The notes under the pieces: generated by a model
Seen by the model: the letters and a program-made list of their open reading frames with translations, nothing else
What the model was told of the DNA's origin: nothing
Databases searched by the model: none
Translations under genes and position numbers: made by a program
Shown here: positions 46,901-55,900 of the stretch, one piece after another
Layout: each line of letters starts with the position of its first letter
Position numbering within the stretch: the first letter of the stretch is position 1
Assembly: GCA_964030785.1 (NCBI GenBank)
Contig: OZ034979.1
Location: 14,864,583-14,928,582 of the forward strand
DNA: 64,000 nucleotides
Reading direction: 5' to 3'
Source: Siderastrea siderea
Lineage: Eukaryota > Cnidaria > Anthozoa > Scleractinia > Rhizangiidae

Positions 46901-49900
46901 TTAACGCAAAACCTTAAAAACTCTATTAAAACAAGAACACTTCATTTCAATAAGGAGGGAGCTCCAACCACACTGCATTGAAACTTGACATGAATTACTC
47001 AGACAACTGCAACAGTTATTTCAATTTGCCACAACCCCTACCCCCAGGACAAGACCGCTTGAAAAAATTCCCCATCACTGGGCCAGAAGGGCCAGATTTT
47101 CCCTGGGGCGTGTGCCCAGGGGTACTAGTAACAGGGGGGATGGTAACAGCGAGATTAATTGATCCATGCATTGGGTCATTGTCAACAAATTCACAAATTG
47201 ATGCAATTGTTTTTAAATGCATGGCACTGGATGTCAGAAATCCCAGCACATTGAGCATCAAAAGAAATGTAACTTGGGATTTGTGATTTATCGGGTTCTT
47301 TCAAAGATGATGGTGAAAGTTTTAGGTATACCTCAATTATTTTGACCGTTCAAAAAGTCAATTAATTTTTACCATTCTATTTAAAAATAGAGGAAAATGA
47401 TACTTTATCACCTGCTGGGACAGCAAGAAGGTGGCCACAGCTGCTTAATAGAGGAGGCATATATTAAGTAGAGGTTTTGTTTACAGATGGCCACACGATG
47501 GGGGGGGGGGGGCTTAATAGAAGTTTAACTGTATTGTTGCTTCAATTTGCTATCATCACAGACAGAAATAATATTAAAAATCAACAAATAATCCTCCATT
47601 ACCCTTCCCATTTGTTTCACCTGGACGGGGACTTCGTGTAGTATCTAAAAGCAACAAAAGTATACTATTAATAATATCATCACTTTAATTTTTAAGGTGG
47701 ATCAACTGTATTTTTCAGAGCTGGCACATGTACTATGCCACATTTGAATGGTTGAAACTTAACTACCAGAGCTTGGTAGGACTAGCAAGTCTCAGTGACA
47801 ACAAGGTTACCATAGCAACACAGCAATCTTATGATGTCATGCATTTTACATATCCCTGATTTTCGTGACATATTTAGACCATAACTTTACAAATGAACCT
47901 TGTGTTCCTGGTAGGCCACATGTGGGCCTTCCCGAATGGAAACTTTTAAAAGATTCTATAGGTGCATGTGCGAAAAAATTCAGGTTGAACATTTCCCTTT
48001 AAAGAATAGATTCTCCTTAAGTTTTCTTTTGCTCATTAACCCTTTCACTGTGCTCAATTAAAAAAACAAAAACGCATTTTCTACTGGGTAAAGCGGTTTT
48101 TTGAGTGCTATGTTGCTACAAAAACAGATTCTGTTGTACATGTAACTTGTATACCATATTTTCTCGATTAAACGCCGGGGGCGTTTATTTAAAACTCGGC
48201 CTCATAGACCCGGCGTTTATACGAACCCGGCGTTTATTCGGGGCCCAGCGTTTATTTATTCAATGCTTTTTTTAGCCATCCATGTTTTATCATCAGTACT
48301 GGAGGTTTAGTGAATAAAGAACCAAATTCCAACAAAATCGTTAAAAAATGTGAAACAATGTCACCAACTTAACTTTAATTTATCTCATCTCAGTGAGGCT
48401 GGTTAAGTCATTTATCAGAAGACATCACTGACAGGAACAATGATGGAACTCTTCTCTTCGTTACATTTCTCCGTGAAATACTAAGGAAGTGTATTGGCAA
48501 CTGCTTGAAAGCAAAAGTACTGTGCAAGCAATTTAGAACCATTTAAATGGCGAGGTTCCTTCTCCATCAGTTCTAAGAAAGGTAAAATTATGGAATGATT
48601 CAAGAAACTGCTGGAGAAACGCTGGAGAGACCCTCGAGGTGATCCTTACTTGATGATCAAACCTGCAGAATATATATCCTGACTGAAAAGAGATAGACAC
48701 GACACTTGATGCGTCGCTTGTTTTATCTGTTTTAGTTAGAAGTACAATTGTCAAAAGTAGTTTGGTTTGAACATCAGTGTATAAATTCATATAAAATGGT
48801 AAAAAGAGAACTAATACGCAGTTTTGACAAAAAATCCTGATGCAATATACCCATCTCGAATAAACGCCGGGAACTCAAATAAACGCCGGGACCCCGAATA
48901 AACGCCAGGGGCGTTTATTTCAAACTGGGCCCTGTAGACCCAGCATTTATTTGAACCCGGCGTTTATTCGGGGTCCGGCGTTTAATCGAGAAGTTACGGT
49001 AAGCCAAAATTTGGACTTGTTTTTTTTTTGCAGATTCATAATCCCGATTTTTTTCTTGCTTCTTTTTCTTCCCTTTTTCTCTCCCTTTCTTTTCTCTTTA
49101 TCTTCTACCTTTTATCCCCTTCCTATCCACTGGAAAAGTTTTGGCCTCACCCCTTCAAAAAACCTAAAAATGGAACATTGATCAATTTTATTATAGGTGA
49201 CTTGGCCTATTTCACCACCAATTTTGCACCCAAAATTGGACAGTGATGCTTTTCTGGAATAGCTCTGCCAGAATTTGGTCAATGCTGAAAATGGGCACAC
49301 ACATAAATGGATCTGTCCTTGCTGTTTTAGCTGCTTATCATAACAATTTGGTATCATAAAAAAATGATGACGTCACAAGTGGTTCAATGTCTACTCCTCC
49401 AAACGGCAACAAAAGTCGACTTTCACAAGTGTTAATGTCAAGACCTATTTTCCAGATGAACTGAAATGACTTTTTCACCATATCTCACAACTGGAATGAA
49501 AGACTACAGGTACATGTACAATGTACTACCTTCCAGGAAAAATTCCCCCAATTTCTTTCTTTTGATTTTCTTCGATATTAATTACCATAAGTGAACTACG
49601 TTGACTTCATTTTTCCTGTTTTACTGCAAATACAGCTATACATGTAGTAAATTTTTTGTTTATAGGGAGCTGCAACTAAAAAAAACTAGTATAACTATTT
49701 TTCATCAGCCCTTTAATTATAATCCAAAAGTCGAAGAATCTGATAAATGGTCTGCATGCATGTGGACATGGGATGGGCGTGAAATTGAATAAGATCTAAT
49801 AAATTATTGTGGATAGAACTGATAATGTGGTGGCTGGAAAACAAGCCATGTCTTGTGGGAATTGTACTATTCTTTGCTCTCTCTCGCATGACTAATTACA

Positions 49901-52900
49901 TATGTCAGGCAGTGTCAATTACAAACAAAAAAACATTTGGGCAAATATGTGTGGCTTCAAATTACACCCTGTGTAGGCAATGGCAGAGAGTTTCACATTG
50001 GTTTCCTAACTTTTATTCCATTTTTGTGCATTTGTAGCATGTATTTTTGAGAAAACCTGACCAGAAAACTGCTCTTTGATCTGACAACTGTCAACGTGGG
50101 CGACAACAAAGAGAGGAGCCTGCTCATCCCAAGAGTCACTGCCTTATTTTTTGTTGACAGCTGCAATCTTTTTTAATTTTCTCTCTTGTCCTTATAATTT
50201 CCACATACATGTACAACAACTGCTAAACGTTTTGTGACAGTTTTTGTTTTTGTATATATCATGGCAAAATATTTTATAAAACATATTAAATTTGTACCAA
50301 CACAGCTGGTTGTAATGCCATTAAAATTATAACTTGTTTACAGATATTGTGGTTTCTATATTCAGGCAAGCTGGGCTAGTGTTGACAGATCACACAAGTG
50401 CTCCAGACAATGTGACTATTGCTTTATGCTAGTTGCCATAGTATACAAAGAGCAAGATTGTAACATGATGTTCTGGCAAAGGCTCATAAATATGTTGAAT
50501 ATGGACAAAAGAGAAATTTCTGAAAGAAATCAGCTGTCAACAGAGAGTATCAATGGGGTGTATTTTAGTCTGCTAATAAAAATAAATAAATTATTTCTTG
50601 CAACCGGCATCATACAAGGGTGAAGTTCAAAAAAGAGTCAGTACTTGAAGTGCATACCCACTTGGAGCCCACTGAAACATTCTCATACATTCTTAACTAT
50701 CCTTTGTATGTAAATTTTCAACACTAGATTTTTAATATTTATTGAACATTTTTAAGACTTTTCTTTCGGGAGTTTTTTACATAGGGCCAACCTCTTAAAC
50801 TCCCTTTTCAAAGCATTCTTTGTATATTCACGTTTGTTTTTTGATGCTTTGAATAAATGTATGTATGTATGTATATATACATGTACATGTATACTATATT
50901 ATTGTATATTAATATACTATTAATATTAAATATTTTGCCATTTCCATGAGAGGACATACTTGACAATGAGCTAAATATCTCATCCAATAAAAACAACATC
51001 TGTGAAGGAGCCATTTACACCTGGAGGAAAACTGAGACACTTGCCACAGTTTACATGTACATTGTATGAATTCAAATGATTAACAACTTAATTAATTTCT
51101 AATTTCACCAAAAAGCAATTAATCATAAATTCAAAAACAAATTTTTCCAATTATTATATGTGACCCCCAAAGGATTTCAGTCACTTTGTCACAACAAATG
51201 CACAACATACATGTAGCTGTAACACAACAGGCCATGGAACACGGTAAGAAAATTTTTTGTTTTCAAGATGTGGTACAAAAAAAATTTGTTGTCTTCCTAG
51301 CACCGCAGACTTTTTTGCCCTCTATAGCCCGCAACATAGCTGGATTTCGTACAAAGATTTCAAGATAAAACAGTGGGTTGAATCATTGAATTTCCATCAT
51401 CAATCGATCTTCTCATGTGTATTTGGTTATGCTCACAAGAGGGCTGTCTGTCTTCACTGATGAGTTGTGCTTGCTTTTATGCCTAAAAGGAGCCTTCAGC
51501 CTCAGATGGGATGTTTTATTTTTTACCATTTTTAAAATCTGACAAGGTATTTCAAATTATCTAGTTCTTCCTTATTCATGGGGTGGAGAGGAAGTCCAAA
51601 CTTCCCACTTCCCATACATGTACCATTTAATCCTGGTTCTCGCCCATTTTTTTGGGCTTTTGCCTTCTTGCCCCTTTTTGAGTGCAAAATGTTATGCAAT
51701 GTTGTGCAAAACACTTAGTTAATGAGCATTAATTGCACGACATGCCTGTTCCACATTCCAAAGTGATATAATTTCTTTTGTCTCACCATGCCAAAGTTGA
51801 GTGCATGTCACCACCAAAAAGACTCTTTTCCTTTCGAGGATTACATACAGTGGTTGATTCCAGTAAATATCCATACCCTACCACGGGTGGCATCTTTATC
51901 TAGACCCCCCCTTGACTTAGGAAATTCCAAAATGCTCAATCCCCCCTTGCCCTTGGAATTCCAAACCGTTCTACCCGCCATGCCTTCGGAATAGTCATTC
52001 AAACCCCCTTCAGGAATTTCTGCTTTTTTCTTTGAAAAGCCCTCTTTAACTTCAAACACCTTGAGTTTATCACATGGATAAAATCCTTTTGCTGCCTCCG
52101 AAAAGAAGGTATGTTCAGCACTGGGAATGATCAATAAAAAGACCTGATCGAACAAGCTGTTTGACTAAAATAAGCTTCCTTGAAAAGGATAAGAAAACTA
52201 AAACATTTATTTTTTACCTGGAAAACTCCATGACATGTGAAATTAGTAGCCAAACGTTTTCATGCAAGAGGAACAATTCTTGAAAAACACCAAAAAACAA
52301 GCTGCAATCCATTTCGAACTTCTTCAACACAAGCTTTGATCAGAAGACTTACAGTGTAGCACTTTTCAGGTTGTGCAGTAATAGGCACACATCATAGTTA
52401 TTGAAACGATGGTAAACAGCCTTGACTGTGCTTTTCAACACTTTAATTTTGTTGGGAACCATCACAGACAAGTTAACAACCAGAAGGGATCGTCAGGTTT
52501 GTTTGTCTAATTACTCGCGATGATTGAAGCTTGCTTAGTGTTGCATGATGACAAATAGCAGCTTTCAAGAAGATCCAACTGAGTGATATTAATGCATTGG
52601 TCAATTCCAGCTGCACCCATGCCCCCCTGGCCCTGGGCTAACCCCCGGGAATTAGCATTCCCGGGTATGGGGACGCTTAAGCTGCCAAATGCCCCGCGGT
52701 GGAGACAAAGGAAGAGGGCAAATGCCCCGCCCCCGGGAGCGTACGTCCCCAATCAACACTGCAGCAGCTTTCATTCGTTGCACAATTATAGTGCCACTTT
52801 CAGCATTTTAATGTGTAATTTTTCGTTTCTGTAGGCCTGCCTTTCCGTCTTCTATTCTTTTTAATGGCACTATCCGATGTCAATAAAGTTAATAACACCA

Positions 52901-55900
52901 AGCAATGATATTTACTTCACAGACAACACTATCCCTACATGACAGTTGATTGTTACTTACATATTTTGTTTTTTAATCACTAGAAAAAGAAATCTTGACA
53001 TTATAAAATAGTCTGTTGTAAAGTCATCTGTTATACAATGTAAATATTTTAATAATGTGGAAAAGTAAATGACGATCCCTATGCACATGTTTAGAATTAA
53101 ATAATCCATAATAATAGTTTTAGAATCATTGCAACTAAATTTTATTTAAATCCTTGATCAATGAAGCGTGCATACATTGATTCACGTTGATCCTTCCTGA
53201 TCTAGCTATATAGTGATAGCTCAAGTTGTGCCTCCATAAGCAAGAAGAAATGCACAAAGTCGAGAAAACCTCCACAAGTTTGTCCAGTACTAGACGGACA
53301 AGCCAATCTGCGCTGAACTGCTGGTCATTTGCGATAAAATCGTCCATGTTTGGATTTTTGTGTCCGGGGGTGCCTCTGGGTAGGCAAATGACCAACCCCC
53401 GGGCCACGACAAATTTGCTAATGCTCCACCCCCAAATGCACTGCAGTTGCCCGGGGGGGGGGGGGGGGGAAGGATGGGCACAGCTGGAATTGACTGATGC
53501 ATAAACCTTCCATGGGAAAACGTACACTACCAATAATCCGTTGAGCATTAGAAAACTGAAACGGCTTTGAAGTCGTTCTAACGCTTGGTTCGAAGGTTCT
53601 AATGCATGAATATTAATTTTTTGGTGCCGGGGGTTGCCGTGAGTAATTTGCGTGCCAAATGTGATGTAAAATTAACAACAAAACTAACATTTTCAGTATT
53701 GAAATTGCATTAGTCAGAATCAACCCTCCCGTCAAAAACGAAACTCTTATAATAAATTTCACTTACACTACAAATTGAAGGTTATGATGTTAGAAAGGAA
53801 TTAGAGTGAAATAGCAACCTTTTTTCCCGCAATTATTTTTAGTTCAGAGTGCATTGAATTTGCATAAATATGTGAGCCTCAAATGAATTGCACAAGCGAC
53901 CGATGTGGGAACAAATCAAACCTTTTTTCAATTCTCTGCACTATCCTTAGACTAGAATTAAAACAGTAAATTAAATTAATGAAGCTCATATTCAAACTCA
54001 AAGTCAATGACAACTATAAAAGAATTTGTACAAAATAGCACATCAAATTTGCATAGTGCATGAAATCTGACCTTGTCAATGAGTGTCACATGGTATGTAG
54101 TGCAACAATTCTACATGTATCTTGAATAAAGGCAGAGAACCTTTTGCTGGGATCTTCAGTATTGTATTAGAGCAAAACAATAGAAGAAAAGCTTATGATC
54201 GCTATTGTGACCGCACTACTGGCAAGTGAATGGCTTTGAGCCATTCGCATTAGCATAAAAATTACATTGACCATATGACCATTGAAATGTGCGTTGAGCA
54301 TGTTGATTGAGTTGAATGTGTCTCTTGTTTACGAGTAATTATCATCGTCCTTAGATAAGTCATTTCTAAAGAGTTTACTTATTAATTAGCGACTTAACTA
54401 CACCAAACTGGAAGATACTCTCCCAAACCTCCCCCCTATGCCTTCAGAATTCCAGTCCAATGAACCCCCATGTCCTCAGAATTCCAATAACCCCCTCCCC
54501 TTCAGAATTCCGAGGTGCCGCCTGTGGTGTGGGTTTGGATATTTTCTAAAACCACCCAATGTATGTCTAACCAGGCCGCTGACAAAACCCAGACCGGATC
54601 GGATTGGATCGGACTGACAAAACCTGGATCGGATTGGACCGGACTCACAAAACCTGGATTGGGTCAAATTCTTTTAAAAAAACTTATATTTCATATTTCA
54701 TCTCTGGATCAAGATGATGAAGACAGATCAAGAAAGTGATTGCCATTACACTGTTTTTGCTTTTTTCTTCTCCATTCTGTCATGAAACCTTTTTGCTTAT
54801 TGTTATGGGTTTACACTCTGTAAACTACTTCATGAAAAGAATATTTTTCTAGAGGGAGAGATCTACATGTAAGCGGCATTATGCAGAGGTAAGGTACTGA
54901 TAGTGTGTGCCAAGGCATGTACAATCAAGTCAGTACCAAATTGAGCATAAAGTAACAATGATATCAAGATATCTCGTGTCTTTCTCATTCTTTACTTGGA
55001 ACTTGAACCATAACCATGTATATATGATAACAAGGTTTTTAGAATGTAACCACAGCTACCTCACAGAGGGTACAATAAAACGGAACTTAAATAAAGCTCT
55101 TAGAATAGCCGTATAACAAGGATACCTGCTTTCATTTTTTGTCCAGATTCTAGAATGGTGGAATATGAGATCTGCGCCGAGAATTACAATAGCCTGATTC
55201 ACACGATGGTATGGTGTTCGCAGTAAGCCAGCATAACAAAAATTGTGTTAAGTTTGAGCGAAAGATTTGTTAACATTATTTTGCAATATAGCACATGTTT
55301 TAGTGCGACTTTTCCACGTTATCCATTTCCTTCCCAAGTGTGCTTTAATTTTGCCACATATATTTCAGTGATATACAGATCTTAAGTTTATTTAAATACA
55401 AGTCATTGTAAGCGAAAACATTTATGATATTAGTGATTGTAACTATGTATTGGATCCAGTGCCAATCAATACACTTTCCTACTCTTCCAAACTGGAATCG
55501 TTACGTTTCTATAAACATTTCAGAAATTGGACATGAACTACATGTAATCTCAACCATTACGACCTTCAGAGGTTATCCTACCTTTCTTTTAGTTAGCATT
55601 ACACATGCATTTAAGAGCAATAAGGTCAAGGAACATTTGAACTTTATGCGCTACAGTCAGCTAATGTTTATGTTACATTTAGTGCGACTGCTTGTGTACA
55701 GTTAATACTTGTCACGACACAAACATTTCTTTCCTAAGAGAGTTTGAATATAAATAGATCAGCCACCTTCCTGTATTTTTTTGTTTACAGTTAAGTTTAA
55801 CGTTTCTTTTGTAGAAAATGTTTTCAAGAGTGATTAAGACTGGAATCGGGCATTCGGACATGGACCTTTCAGCTGTGTGATCGGAAGTCATGTCCATCGC

